Below the pieces are notes generated by a model that saw nothing but the letters and a program-made list of their open reading frames with translations, did not search any database and was not told where the DNA came from. Shown piece after piece: positions 32,687-42,698 of a stretch of 64,000 bases of DNA. This DNA is from Mixophyes australis. Its lineage: Eukaryota > Chordata > Amphibia > Anura > Limnodynastidae. Within the stretch, counting starts at the first letter, position 1, and each line of letters opens with the position of its first letter. The stretch lies in NCBI GenBank assembly GCA_036250195.1, contig JAVHZZ010000002.1, positions 274,810,460 to 274,874,459 of the forward strand, in the 5' to 3' direction. The position numbers and the translations under genes are program-made.

Positions 32687-33596
32687 TGTCACGACTTGCA
32701 CTCTGCAGCTGCTGTCTGCAGTGACTCTATTGGATTTGTTATGCTTTCCACTTGTAGTACCACTGCCCACCAAAGGGGCCACTGTGCTACTTGATTATTC
32801 TCCTTGATCACTGGGAGTGATCTGCTTCAAACAGTCTGGGCCAGATCATCAGGTCACTCCTGTGAGCATATCCATGTGCTTTGTTCCAGTCTGCATTATC
32901 AAGTTGTTTGTTCCAGTCTGAATTTCCATGTGCTTTGTTCCAGTCTGCATTATCAAGTTGTTTGTTCCAGTCTGCATTTCCATGTGCTTTGTTCCAGTCT
33001 GCATTACCAAGTTGTTTGTTCCAGTCTGCATTATCAAGTTGTTTGTTCCAGTCTGCATTTCCATGTGCTTTGTTCCAGTCTGCATTATCAAGTTGTTTGT
33101 TCCAGTCTGAATTTCCATGTGCTTTGTTCCAGTCTGCATTATCAAGTTGTCAGTTCCAGTCTGCATTACCAAGTTGTCAACTCCAGTCTGCATTACTAAG
33201 TTGTTTGTTCCAGTCTGCATTACCAAGTTGTCAGTTCCAGTCTGCATTACCAAGTTGTCCTCTCCAGTCTGCATTACCAAGTTGTCCTCTCCAGTCTGCA
33301 TTACCAGGTTGTCCTCTCCAGTCTGCATTACCAGGTTGTCCTCTCCAGTCTGCATTACCAAGTTCTCATCTCCAGTCTGCATTACCAAGTTCTCATCTCC
33401 AGTCTGCATTACCAAGTTCTCATCTCCAGTCTGCATTACCAAGTTCTGTTAAATTGTTGATCCCATTGAACTGTTGCTCTGTCTTTCCATTTCAGTATAT
33501 CTGTGCCACAATCTGTGGTGGTTTGTTATGTGTTCTTAATCAAACCACTTTAACCACTTACGCTCTCTCAATGGTCATACCTGGGAAATCCTGACA
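32687..33596 (+). mobile_element. 3' LTR of gag-only element
   Basis: Homologous to 29213-29936 but longer, because its 27-bp array has about 21 copies (about 32885-33450) including interspersed TTTCCATGTGCTTTGTTCCA units. It lacks the 34-bp segment around GAGGCCTATTTATACCTGCC that holds the TATA box, the sequence passing from CTGGGAGTG directly to ATCTGCTTCAAACAG. Confidence 0.9.
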
Positions 33597-33601
33597 CTGG
33601 C

Positions 33602-35415
33602 TGACTTCCTCCACTTTAAATTCATCCTTTCATCCTACAGCTCTGCCCTCTCACTCGCTAAACAATCTTTCTTTAAATCCTTTATCTCTTCCCAGTCCTC
33701 TAACCCCCGCCGCCTCTTCACCACCTTCAGCACTCTCTGGCCCACTCCCCTCCCCCCCTCCCTCCTCCCTGACTGCCTCCGATTTTGCCTCCTTCTTCTC
33801 CTCTAAAATCGAGGCCATCCGACTTGAAATCTCCTCCTCCACTCTCTCTTCCACCCCTCCCACTCTTCCGTCCTCCCCCCCAACCACCTTCCCCTCCACT
33901 CCTTCCGTCCCACCACCGGCGAGGAAGTCCACTCTCTCATTACATTCTCCCCCCCACTACCTGTCCCCTGGATCCCATCCCCTCCCACCTTCTTCGCTCC
34001 CTTTCCCCCACCACCTGCTCCCACCTCGCTCACCTCTTTAATCTCTCCCTCTCCACTGGCATCTTCCCCTCCTCATTCAAACATGCTCTCGTATCCCCCA
34101 TTCTTAAAAAACCTAATCTCGACCCCACTTCTCTCTCAAACTATCGCCCCATATCTCTTCTCCCTTTTGCCTTCAAAATTCTCAAGAGGCTCGTCTGCAG
34201 CCGTCTCACCTCCTACCTTTCTGAATACTGCCTCCTTGATCCTCTCCAGTCTGGTTTCCGCCCCCTCCCCTCCACTCCACTGAAATTGCCCTGGCTAAAG
34301 TCACCAGTGACTTCCTCTATGCTAAAGCCAGGGGCCACTTCTCCCTTCTCATCCTCCTTGACCTCTCTGCAGCCTTCGACACCGTTGACCACCCCCTCCT
34401 CCTTCACACCCTCCAGTCTTTCGGCCTCTCCGGCCCAGTCCTGTCCTGGTTCACCTCTTACCTTACTCAACGATCCTTCTCTGTCACCACCTCTGGGTCT
34501 CTCTCCCCCCCGTCCACCCTTCCAGTCGGGATCCCTCATTGCTCTGTTCTGGGACCCTTACTCTTCTCTCTATACACCTCCTCCCTGGGTGAACTGATCA
34601 GCTCCTTCGGCTTCAGCTACCACCTTTACGCTGACGACACTCAACTATACCTCTCCTCTCCTGATCTCTCTCCCTCCCTCCTCTCTAGGGTGTCCGCCTG
34701 CCTCTCTGCTATCTCCTCCTGGATGTCCTCTCGATTCCACAAACTTAACCTTGCCAAAACTGAGCTCATAGTTTTTCCTCCCTCTCATACCTCATCCCCT
34801 TCTGACCTCTCCATCACTGTCGACAACACCTCTATCTCCCCTGTCCCCCAACTTCGCTGCCTTGGTGTCATCCTCGACTCCTCTCTCTCCTTTGGCCCCC
34901 ACATCCTCTCTTTTGCTAAATCCTGCCGCTTCCAGCTGCGTAACATCCGGCCCTTCCTCTCCCAAGGTGCCACCAAATGCCTTATCCACTCTCTGATCAT
35001 CTCCCGCCTGGACTACTGCAACCTCCTCCTCACTGGCCTCCCCCACTCTCATCTCGATCCCCTTCCATCTGTTCTTAACGCTGCCGCTAGGCTTATTTTC
35101 CTTACTCGCCGCTCCTCTTCTGTCTCCCCCCTCTACCTAGCCCTTCACTGGCTCCCATTCCCCTTTAGAATCCTCTTTAAGCTCCTCACACTCACCTACA
35201 AGGCCCTCGCCAACTCCACTGCGCCCTACAACTCCACCCTCCTCTCTATTCATGCTCCATCCCGCCTTCTCCGTTCTGCCTCTGACCGTCGCCTCTCTTC
35301 CCCACTTATAACCTCCTCCCACGCGCGTATCCAAGACTTCACCTGCGCTGCCCCCAGTTTCAAACGGGCCCTAAAAACCCACCTTTTTCTTAAAGCCTTT
35401 CTGTCTCCCACTTAA
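33602..35415 (+). pseudogene. L2 ORF2 reverse transcriptase
   Basis: It resumes at LADFLHFKFILSSYSSALSL right after the CTGGC duplication. Then come LLRSLSPTTCSHLAHLFNLS, LVSPILKKPNLDPTSLSNYR, PISLLPFAFKILKRLV, a frameshifted middle with [15 protein letters not shown] sequence near 34360-34395, [17 protein letters not shown] near 34618 (catalytic YADD), [25 protein letters not shown] and the conserved L2 C-terminus through [18 protein letters not shown], ending at a stop at 35415. Most frame breaks fall between 33750 and 34620. The strong C/T bias gives false minus-strand frames. Confidence 0.85.
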
Positions 35416-35839
35416 CTTCCTACCTTATCTTCTGCCTCCGTCCCCCTACTCTCCCTCTCTCCACTGCGTCTCTCTGTCTGTCCACCCCTTCCCTTAGATT
35501 GTACGCTCCTCTGAGCAGGGCCATCTCTCCTCCTGTTTCCACCACTTCTAACTCTGCTCTCCAGCTACTTAGCCCTCCTCCTCGAGGGTCCTCCACCCCA
35601 CGTCCACTCTCGCTCCCTCCTCCCCCCTGGGGGTCTCCCTGTATTCCGCGCCCTCCTTCTTGGTCCCCGTCATTTGCAGATCCTCCCTCCCCCTTCCTCG
35701 CCCTCTCTAGCTGTGCATTGAGCTTACTGAGTTGCTGTGCTTACTGTTTACTGTACTGTGCTGTCTCCTATTGTATTGTAATTTGTTTGTCTCTGTACGG
35801 CGCTGCGGACGCCTTGTGGGGCCTTATAAATAAAAATTC

Positions 35840-35870
<31 letters not shown>
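35416..35870 (+). other. L2 LINE 3' UTR and AAT tail
   Basis: After the stop comes TTAGATTGTACGCTCCTCTG, then CTGTACGGCGCTGCGGACGC, TTATAAATAAAAATTC and about ten ATA/AAT repeats. This is the terminal signal recognised by L2-type RT and copied by the SINEs here. Confidence 0.8.
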
Positions 35871-35871
<1 letters not shown>

Positions 35872-36133
35872 CTGAACCTCAAATAACACTAAAGTGTACA
35901 TATATTCATAATATATAAACTAATAATAAACTAAATACTATCTGCTCATAAATCACTATGGATTGGAATCATTATAAATATGAAATATATAAATAACTAA
36001 ATGTTGTAGTGCGAGTGTGTGCGTGTGTATTTTACCCTGCGATCGCAGTATGCCACGTGTAGCAGAGTGCAATCGCACGATAAAACAATATTAACCAATA
36101 TACTTTTGTTCATCCAATTATACGACATCAACA
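35871..36133 (-). mobile_element. ERV1 5' LTR, upstream (U3) portion
   Basis: It continues the LTR split by the L2 LINE, matching 19913-20131. Sense start TGTTGATGTCG at 36133, next to the CCCAT duplication. It has a 29-bp stretch (AGCAGAGTGCAATCGCACGA and on) missing from the left LTR. Confidence 0.85.
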
Positions 36134-36138
36134 CCCAT

Positions 36139-36180
36139 TTGATGGCTAAGAGTTCTCGATTGCTAACATCATAGTTGGAC
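36139..36180 (-). pseudogene. Gypsy A RNase H, N-terminal scrap
   Basis: The sense frame reads [15 protein letters not shown] and would continue into [11 protein letters not shown] at 19331 if the ERV were removed. It abuts the end of gypsy B pol at 36181 without an LTR between them. Confidence 0.8.
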
Positions 36181-36181
36181 T

Positions 36182-38160
36182 CTAGGAAATTATAGGTTGC
36201 GGGTCAGGAGGCTGAGGATGGGATGCCATAAAACTCTGAGAGAGAGAATCAGCTTTGGTATTCTTTGATCCCGGTCGATAAGTGATGAGAAAGTTGAACC
36301 AGGTGAAAAACAAAGCCCAGTGGGCCTGTCTAGGATTTAGAGTTTTGGCGGTCTGGATGTACTGAAGGTTTTTGTGGTCCGTGAAGATGGTAATAACGTG
36401 AGCTGCTCCTTCTAACCAATGCCGCCACTCTTCGAGGGTCCACTTGATGGCCAGTAATTCCCTATTACCAACGTCGTAGTTAATTTCTGCAGATGAGAAT
36501 TTCCTGGACAAATATGCACACAGGTGTAATTTTTGACTTTGAGGATCTATTTGAGAGAGAATGGCACCTCCTCCTACATCCGAGGCGTCAACTTCTACAA
36601 TAAATGGAAGCTCCGGATCTGGATGCTTGAGGACGGGTGCAGATGTGAAGGCAACTTTAAGGGCAGAAAAGCTTGCCAACGCCTCCGAAGACCAACTAGC
36701 TGGGTCTGCGCCCTTCCAGGTGAGGGCAGTAATAGGAGCCACCAAGGAAGAAAAGGAATGTATAAACCTCCGGTAATAGTTGGCGAAGCCAAGAAACCTT
36801 TGGATCGCCTTGAGGTCAGTAGGAAGGATCCAGTCTTGAAATGCTTGGATTTTATTAGGGTCCATGGAGAAGCCAGCTGAGGAAATGATGTAACCTAAGA
36901 AGGCCACCCTAGGGACTTCGAACTCGCACTTCTCCAATTTTGCACAGAGGTGGTGTTTACGTAACCTCTCCAAGACTTCTCGGACGTGTTGGCGGTGCTG
37001 GGACAAGGACTGGGAGTAAATTAAAATGTCATCTAGATAGACCACCACTGTCCTACCCAAAAACTCTCGCAAGACATCATTGATTAGATCTTGGAAGACC
37101 GCCGGGGCGTTACACAATCCAAATGGCATCACCAGATATTCATAATGCCTAGAGAGGGTATTAAAGGCCGTCTTCCATTCATCTCCCTGTCTGATGCAGA
37201 TGAGATTATAAGCGCCCCATAGGTCAATCTTAGAAAAGATGGTGGCAGACTTGAGCTGGTTGAACAGAACCGAAATCAAGGGCAGCGGATAAGTATTTTT
37301 AATTGTGATCTTATTCAACCCGCGATATTCGATGCAGGGTCTCAGACTGCCATCTTTCTTAGCCACGAAAAAGCACCCAGCGCCTACCGGAGATTTGGAG
37401 GGGCGGATGAACCCTTTCTTCAGGTTCTCCTCCACGTACTGTTCCATGGCTTGAGTTTCGGGAGCAGACAAAGAATATAGACGCCCCTTGGGCAGCTTTG
37501 AACCTGGCACAAGTTTGATAGCGCAGTCATAGTCTCGGTGAGGCGGAAGAGAGTCAGCCTTCTGTTTAGAGAACACATCACTGAAGTCCTGGTAGGGTGC
37601 AGGCAACAATTCTGGACTAGGCTGCAGGATTCTGAGAGGCAGGGTCAGACAAGACATAGCGTACTCTGGACTCCAATGGATAATTTCCCCTCTTTTCCAG
37701 TCAATAAGGGGATTATGGCTGCGAAGCCAAGGATACCCCAGAATCAACGGAGCAGTGGGACAGATAATTAGGTAAAATGAGAGTTCCTCCGTATGGAGGG
37801 CTCCCACAGACAACCGAACCATTGGAGTCCTGGCGAGAATTCTACCCCCAGGCAAGGGGTTACCATCCAACCCACAGGTGGCAATGCTTGATCCTAACTT
37901 GATATCTGGAGTGTCAAGCGTCTGAGCCAAGTGTATGTCCAGGAAGTTACCTACCGCACCACTATCAAGAAAGGCTGTCATATCCATGAATTTATAACGG
38001 AAAGCTAGACGTCCAGGCACTAACAAAGAATTTTCTGAAGAGATAACTTGAAGACCTAAGCGCACCTCTTCACCAGCACTTAGGCTTTGGAGTTTCCAGG
38101 CTTGTTGGGACAAGAACGTACTAGGTGACCTGGTTGGCCACAATACATACAAAGGCCTAG
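36182..38160 (-). pseudogene. Gypsy B pol: protease, reverse transcriptase, RNase H
   Basis: An open frame of about 650 meaningful residues. Aspartic protease with [10 protein letters not shown] (catalytic Asp) and [10 protein letters not shown] with [45 protein letters not shown] and YLDDILIYS (catalytic YLDD); RNase H with [35 protein letters not shown] and [14 protein letters not shown]. The frame closes at 36182 where homology stops, so integrase is lost. The annotated frame extends upstream to 38314, but 38160-38314 overlaps gag in another frame. RT and RNase H look chemically intact. Confidence 0.85.
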
Positions 38161-38951
38161 TGAGCGTCTCCTGGAGCATTCCTCTGGGGCAGGCGTTAAG
38201 CACCCAGCTGCATGGGCTCAGAGGAATCCGGCAGGGTGGCACAAGAACTGAGAGGTGAGCCAACAGGTATGGATGATTCCCGTTCAGTCTTCCTCTCTCT
38301 GATCCGACGGTCAATTTTAATGACGAGTTGCATCAAATCATCCAGCGAGACGGGTACCGGATACTGGACTAAGGAGTCCTTAATTTGCTTGGTAAGACCT
38401 AAGTGAAATTGACTTTGCAGTGCCGGATCATTCCAGGCACTATCTGTGGACCATCGCCGGAATTTCGCACAATATTCTTCAGCGGAACGATGTCCTTGCC
38501 TTAACGCTTGGAGATGAGACTCAGCTGAGGCCACCCCGTCTGCGTCATCGTATAGTAACCCCAGGGCCTGAAAGAAGGCATCCATGTTCTGCAAGGCTGG
38601 ACTGGTTGAAGGAAGGGAGAAAGCCCAAAACTGAGGGACACCCTGGAGTAGAGAGATAATGATCCCTACCCTTTGCTGTTCAGAACCGGAGGAACGTGGT
38701 CTCAGGCGGAAGTACAACCTGCAGCTTTCTTTGAAGTTGCGGAAAGCAGGCCTACTTCCAGAGAAACGGTCAGGCAAATTTATCTTCGGCTCTGGTATGA
38801 CGCCAGCGGGGGCTTGCTGAAGCTGCAGGTTTCTGGAAGCCTTTTCTTGGGCTGCCAAACGCTGGGATAAACCTTGCACGACTTGAGAAATCGCCTGGAT
38901 CTGGTTAGCCAGGACCTGGGCTGGAGACAGATTCGGGTCGCCGTTGTCCAT
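38110..38951 (-). pseudogene. Gypsy B gag
   Basis: It starts at ATG 38951 (MDNGDPNLSPAQVLANQIQA), with a helical N-terminus, then capsid LPDRFSGSRPAFRNFKESC, LYFRLRPRSSGSEQQRVGII, a helical end (MDAFFQALGLLYDD) and [19 protein letters not shown] one-base slip near 38196 stops the frame just before nucleocapsid; in the next frame [14 protein letters not shown] gives one CX2CX4HX4C knuckle (about 38120-38162). Gypsy A gag has the same layout. Confidence 0.85.
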
Positions 38952-38978
38952 GGCAGTATAACACCAATCTTCTTTTTT

Positions 38979-38991
38979 GGGCCTGTTATAA
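38979..38991 (-). promoter_or_regulatory. Gypsy B primer-binding site
   Basis: Sense TTATAACAGGCCC directly after the LTR. The LTR position 30 nt after TATATAAGG reads GCCGATTATA (39360-39351), matching 8 of 11 positions of the expected self-primer GCCTGTTATAA. Confidence 0.4.
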
Positions 38992-39589
38992 TGTTAGGAA
39001 CTCCCCAGCCGGCACAACAAAACTCGGAGTCTACTCCGAAAGCCTGGTGTTCGCTGGAGCCCCTAGTGGTGGGGACAGACTTGGCCACAGGCTGACAGAG
39101 GGTCAAGAATCGTATACCGGCTAAGGAGAACCCAGGTCAGAGGTCACAGGCACAGGTTCGGAATCCAGGGACAGGCGAAAGGTCAGGGGCACAGGCAGAG
39201 GAGCAGAATCCGGGTTCAGGCAAATGGTCAGGGTCAGAAGCTAAGGTTCAAGGTCCAGGAACAAGCGAGGGTCATACACGACAAGTCAATCAAAGCTTTA
39301 ACACCAAGCACAGAGGGAACATGCAGGCAGCAGAACTGTAACCAGGACGCTATAATCGGCAGGGAGGCTAAGCCCTCCCTGCCTTATATACTGGAGCCAG
39401 CCAATCAGAGACTTCCTCTGCAAAAAACATTAAAGCCCTAATTAGCCCGCAGGCTGTAGTGCGCGCACCCGGCTGTACTGAGTGGCCGGGGCGCGATAGT
39501 AGTAATTTCGGCGTCCGGCCATTGCCCTGACGCCGGAAACCAGTGGCAGAGAGTCGCGGCGGTGACCGTGGCTGCGGCGGCTCATGACA
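38992..39589 (-). mobile_element. Gypsy B 5' LTR
   Basis: It runs TGTTAGGAACTCC...GCTCATGACA on the plus strand (sense TGTCATGAGC...CCTAACA), 598 bp. The TATA-like TATATAAGG lies on the sense strand at about 39384-39392. It resembles gypsy A LTRs at both ends and around TATA but is clearly another subfamily. Confidence 0.85.
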
Positions 39590-40170
39590 TATAGTCTTCC
39601 TTTTGGTAATTTAGAACCCAGAAGTAATTCAATGGCACAATCAAAATCCCAATGTCGAGGCAGAGTGACAGCCACTTTTTTAGAGAATACATCCCAAAAT
39701 TCACGGTACTGACAGGAAAGTAATTCTGAAGCAGACTGTAGCATCCGAAGAGGCAAGCTCAAACATGTCTGAGAATACGATGAACTCCACTGGGTAATCT
39801 CCCCTTGTGCCCAATCAATTACAGGGTTATGAAGATGCAGCCAGGGATGCCCCAATATCAGCGGTACAGATGAGCAATTAATAAGGTAGAAAGACAGGGT
39901 CTCTGAATGAAGAGTTCCCACTGTCAGGCATAATGGGGGAGTTTCATACAAGACCTTACCGCCTGGGAGTGATCCTCCATCTAAACCACATACAGTAATA
40001 ACCATACTGATACTCTTGAAGGGGATTCCAGAAGGCTTGGCGAAATTCAATGTCCAGAAAATTTCCAGCGGCACCAGTATCAATGAAGTCTGAGATATCA
40101 ACGGAATGAGCACCATAGGTGATGTGCATGGGAACCAAAACTGCATTTTTAGAGGAGATAATCTGCAGAC
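39590..40170 (-). pseudogene. Gypsy A protease and RT beginning
   Basis: Protease with DTGAAGNFLDI in one frame (about 40085-40050) and VCGLDGGSLPGGKVLYETPP, LSFYLINCSSVPLILGHPWL in the other, then the RT tether FWDVFSKKVAVTLPRHWDFD and LPKGRLY, where gypsy B sequence begins at 39589. A frameshift lies between the DTGA motif and the second half. Confidence 0.8.
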
Positions 40171-40990
40171 CTAGGTGAACCTCCTCTTGTTAGGGCAGGA
40201 CCGAAAAAAGTGTCCTTTTATGCCACAGTAAAGGCACAGACCTTGGGTCCGTCTTCTGGTTTTTTCTTCTGCAGAGAGACGATAGACTCCTAATTGCATT
40301 GGTTCTTCCATGTCCAAGGACGCAGAAACAAAAGCAGATGATGAAAAGGACGATGCCTCTTTCTCTGCCTTTCTCTCTCTGATCCGTCTATCCATTTTGA
40401 TGGCGAGCTGCATAAGACTCTCCAAGGATGTTGGAGAAGGGTACTGTACCAAAGCGTCTTTCATCTGTTCCGACAAACGAATTTGACTGCGTAAAGCAGG
40501 ATCGTTCCATTCGCTGTCGGTAGACCATCGCCTGAACTCGGCACAGTATTCCTCAGCAGAGTGCCGACACTGTTTTAAGGCCCTAAGGTGAAGCCACCCA
40601 ATCTGGGTCGCCATAGAGCAGGCCTAAAGCATTAAAAAATTCAATGGACTGCAATGAAGGACTTGCAGGAGCCAGACTGAACACCCAGGACTGAGGGTCT
40701 CCTTGAAGGAGGGAAATAATAATACAGACCCTTTGCTGCTCCGAACCTGAAGAACAGGGTTTTGGCCAGAAGTAGAGCTTACAACTTTCTTTAAAATTGC
40801 GGAATAAAGCTCTCTCCCCAGAGAAACGGTCTGGCAGGTTCAATTTAGGTTCTAGAGCAGGTGCCAATGGACTTTGCTGGGCTTGCGAAGTCCTAGAGGC
40901 TTCCTCTTGTGCGGGTAAATGATGCAACAGTCCTTGGACCATCTGGGACAGGGTGTGGATCTGCCCTGCTAAGACTTGGGCTGGAGAGGG
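40171..40990 (-). pseudogene. Gypsy A gag
   Basis: Two overlapping frames: 40942-40583 (LPDRFSGERALFRNFKESC, SEQQRVCIIISLLQGDP, FFNALGLLYGDPDWVAS) and 40614-40171 ([36 protein letters not shown], then CLYCGIKGHFFRSC, a CX2CX4HX4C knuckle). A single frameshift near 40600 separates capsid halves. The start is uncertain; the ATG equivalent to gypsy B is mutated. Confidence 0.85.
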
Positions 40991-41037
40991 ATTTGTCCCG
41001 TTTTATTCCACAAACATTCTTCTCCAGTAAATTCACT

Positions 41038-41049
41038 GGCCGGTTTTAA
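41038..41049 (-). promoter_or_regulatory. Gypsy A primer-binding site
   Basis: Sense TTAAAACCGGCC. The LTR sequence GCCGGTTATAA (sense, 41419-41409), downstream of TATTTAAGG, complements it at 10 of 11 positions, again suggesting a self-primer. Confidence 0.55.
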
Positions 41050-41670
41050 TGTTAGGTCCAGGATGAGCTTTTAGAACAGTAGTGTAGAGAACTTCACCTT
41101 TAGCAGCCGCCTTTCCCATAGAGCTTTATGTGCTCATAGGTACTCAGATTCCCCCAGGACTTAGGCTCAGAGTAGTAGAAGCCCATCCAAGATGGCCGCA
41201 GTGCAGATGGAACTGGGGGCACTGGAGCGGGTGGTAAGAGGCAGGCCGAGGTCAAAGGTCCGTAGCAAAACAGCGAAGTCCAGAATACAAGCCAAAAGGT
41301 CAGGGTCACAGGCAATCAGCAAAGGTCTATGGTACAGGCACGGGTCACAACAGCAGATCTGGCAAATAGATATCCAAGAGCAGGTCAGCACAGCACAGGA
41401 CTGGAACGTTATAACCGGCAGGGTCCTCTCTACCTTAAATACTGAATGTAGTCAATCAGGGCCTTGCCCTGAAGCCAGCCCCAGGCACTGCCTAATTAAT
41501 TTGCTACAAAGGTTCATTAGCCCGCAGGCTGTTTCAATTTACTGCGCACGGGCCCGGCTGCCCTGTATTACCGGGATGCGGCGCTGAGAGGCTTGGCGTC
41601 CGGCCGTTGCTATGGCCGGAATCAGAAGTAACGTCCTGGTCATCAATGAGACGGCCGGGATGCCAGGCAG
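41050..41670 (-). mobile_element. Gypsy A 5' LTR
   Basis: Begins TGTTAGGTCCAGGATGAG on the plus strand and aligns with 16299-17640. The match stops at GGATGCCAGGCAGTG (41670), about 40 bp short of the full LTR end, so no target duplication can be read. It shows the empty site of the solo LTR at 16770-17453. Confidence 0.85.
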
Positions 41671-42282
41671 TGTGTGTGAGTCATCTTTTGGTTAGTATGA
41701 CCTTTAGTGAGTTTAGCATGTGACCGTGGGGCACATGGTGGTCACCCTACTCTGCCCTTATACATTGAAGCCTTTACTCAGTCTGAGTGGAACCCGGAAT
41801 TGGAAGTGTAGGAAGGAGGGATTGTGTGGGGAACACAAGTTCTGGGCGGAAAAAGTCTATTCTAACAGAGTTGAGTCAACGCATTGCTGTGCTTATTGGT
41901 GAAAGGTTCCTCACCTAGGAACTTATGACAGTGCCCAGGATCAGTGATCTGTTTCTCCCCTCCTGTTTCCTCCTGTTTTTTGCCCCTCCCCCCTCCCTGT
42001 CTCATAATATTTTCTCTCCTCCTCCTCTTCGTGTCCTATCCAGGGCCGCCAAGAGGGGAAGGTGCGGGTACTGATTACCAGGGCTCAGGAATGCCAGGGG
42101 GCCTTGGACCGCACTGCAGACCACCAACATTTTTTTGTTTATTTGTTGTTCTTCTTTAATTTTTTTTTTGCTGCTTTTTTTTAGTGTTGCTAGGGAAAGT
42201 GGAAGGGTGTGTTCGGGTAGGCAACCTAAACATGCATAGGCTGTCACTTCGCATGCTACTAAATGCGGCAGTGTCATTCATT

Positions 42283-42323
42283 CATAGAATATTGTACTAC
42301 ATCTTGTAGTACAATATTCTATG
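42283..42323. repeat. Perfect 19-bp inverted repeat
   Basis: CATAGAATATTGTACTACA, a 3-base loop TCT, then its exact complement. Possibly the core of a small MITE. Confidence 0.8.
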
Positions 42324-42559
42324 ATGCCCCCGCAGTGAGTACTGTGCGATGTAGCAGCTTATGCACAGACCGCAGATGCTGCCTGCATCCATCTCTGTAA
42401 GTAGTATATAGATCCCATCAAAGACATCATTAGGTAGGTCATGTGGCTGCAGCAGTCACATGGTACACAGTGCTGGGGAATGTTGCTGGAAATCCTCCTT
42501 TTCCTGTGCTGTCACTGATGGAGAAAAAGGTAAGAAGAAGGGGTAATGCGATGGGGAGG

Positions 42560-42698
42560 GGGCATGTGTCTGTAAAGATTCTTGGCAGAAAGGGTCTGTG
42601 TGTGTAAAGCATGTGGGCACAGGGGGCATGTGTATGTAAAGCATGTGGGCAGAGTAGGCATGTGTGTGTAAAGCATGTGGGTAGAGGGGGGCATGTGT
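42560..42698. repeat. 28-bp minisatellite, left part
   Basis: About four to five units of GGGCATGTGTGTGTAAAGCA plus TGTGGGCAGAG. The array continues at 46006-46080, so the hAT element landed inside it. Confidence 0.8.

Larger units (their letters stand above)
29213..33596 (+). mobile_element. Gag-only LTR retrotransposon (non-autonomous, sushi-like)
   Basis: LTRs 29213-29936 and 32687-33596 start TGTCACGACTTGC and end TCCTGACA. The duplication CTGGC lies at 29208-29212 and 33597-33601, inside the L2 reading frame. Between the LTRs only a gag-like frame is present, about 2.75 kb, with no protease, RT or integrase. Primer site and polypurine tract are both recognisable, so it could move only with proteins supplied in trans. 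Confidence 0.9.
28718..35870 (+). mobile_element. L2-type LINE in ERV1 5' LTR, split by LTR element
   Basis: The LTR sequence stops after TTTCCTATA at 28717 and resumes CCTGAACCTC at 35871. Between lie plus-strand L2 endonuclease sequence, an inserted LTR element (29213-33596) with duplication CTGGC, L2 RT sequence, and a tail with TTAGATTGTACGCTCC, CTGTACGGCGCTGCGGACGC, TTATAAATAAAAATTCA and a run of AAT repeats up to 35870. It is 5'-truncated within the endonuclease. Confidence 0.9.
19337..36133 (-). mobile_element. Retrovirus-like element (ERV1 copy) inserted in gypsy A
   Basis: LTRs at 19337-20131 and 28123-28717 plus 35871-36133 bracket a gag remnant and an envelope-like remnant; no pol is seen. 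The 5-bp duplication CCCAT flanks it (19332-19336 and 36134-36138) within gypsy A RNase H codons. The gag has a Met-Gly start, a major-homology-like region and a single zinc knuckle. The envelope-like part has a CWVC motif. Together these suggest a class I (gamma/epsilon-like) element. Other insertions inside it: L2 LINE 24571-25751, MITE 22656-22964, and L2 LINE 28718-35870 in the 5' LTR. Confidence 0.8.
36181..39589 (-). mobile_element. Gypsy B: second chromovirus copy, 3'-truncated
   Basis: LTR 38992-39589, gag 38196-38951 and pol 36182-38314 are in order on the minus strand. Integrase and 3' LTR are absent. It is inserted after the GGAAGACTATA codons of gypsy A (protease/RT start). A deletion evidently removed the end of B together with the RT of A, joining B to A at 36181. 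It is the best-preserved gypsy reading frame of the window. Confidence 0.85.
16299..41670 (-). mobile_element. Gypsy A: Ty3/gypsy chromovirus split by nested insertions
   Basis: Minus-strand pieces lie in the expected order from right to left: LTR (41050-41670), primer site, gag (40171-40990), protease and RT start (39590-40170), RNase H start (36139-36180), RNase H end (19030-19331), integrase and chromodomain (17688-19015), LTR (16299-17675). They are separated by gypsy B and by a retroviral element. The retroviral insertion falls inside the codons for the RNase H IKW-AFAEW segment and left the 5-bp duplication CCCAT. The RT between 39590 and 36180 is missing. Chromodomain plus predicted self-priming place it with the sushi/Tf1 group. 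Confidence 0.8.
41671..42698. other. Unassigned DNA with DNA-transposon end, hairpin and minisatellite
   Basis: CAGGGCCGCCAAGAGGGG at 42041 looks like one terminus of a hAT-type element, without a visible partner. A perfect 19-bp hairpin lies at 42283-42323. A GTGTGTAAAGCATGTGGGCA repeat starts near 42560. Confidence 0.45.

Noticed and set aside
33651..35334. Minus-strand Gly/Glu/Arg-rich frames opposite the L2 RT
   Set aside because: Shadow of the strong C/T bias on the plus strand, which encodes recognisable RT.
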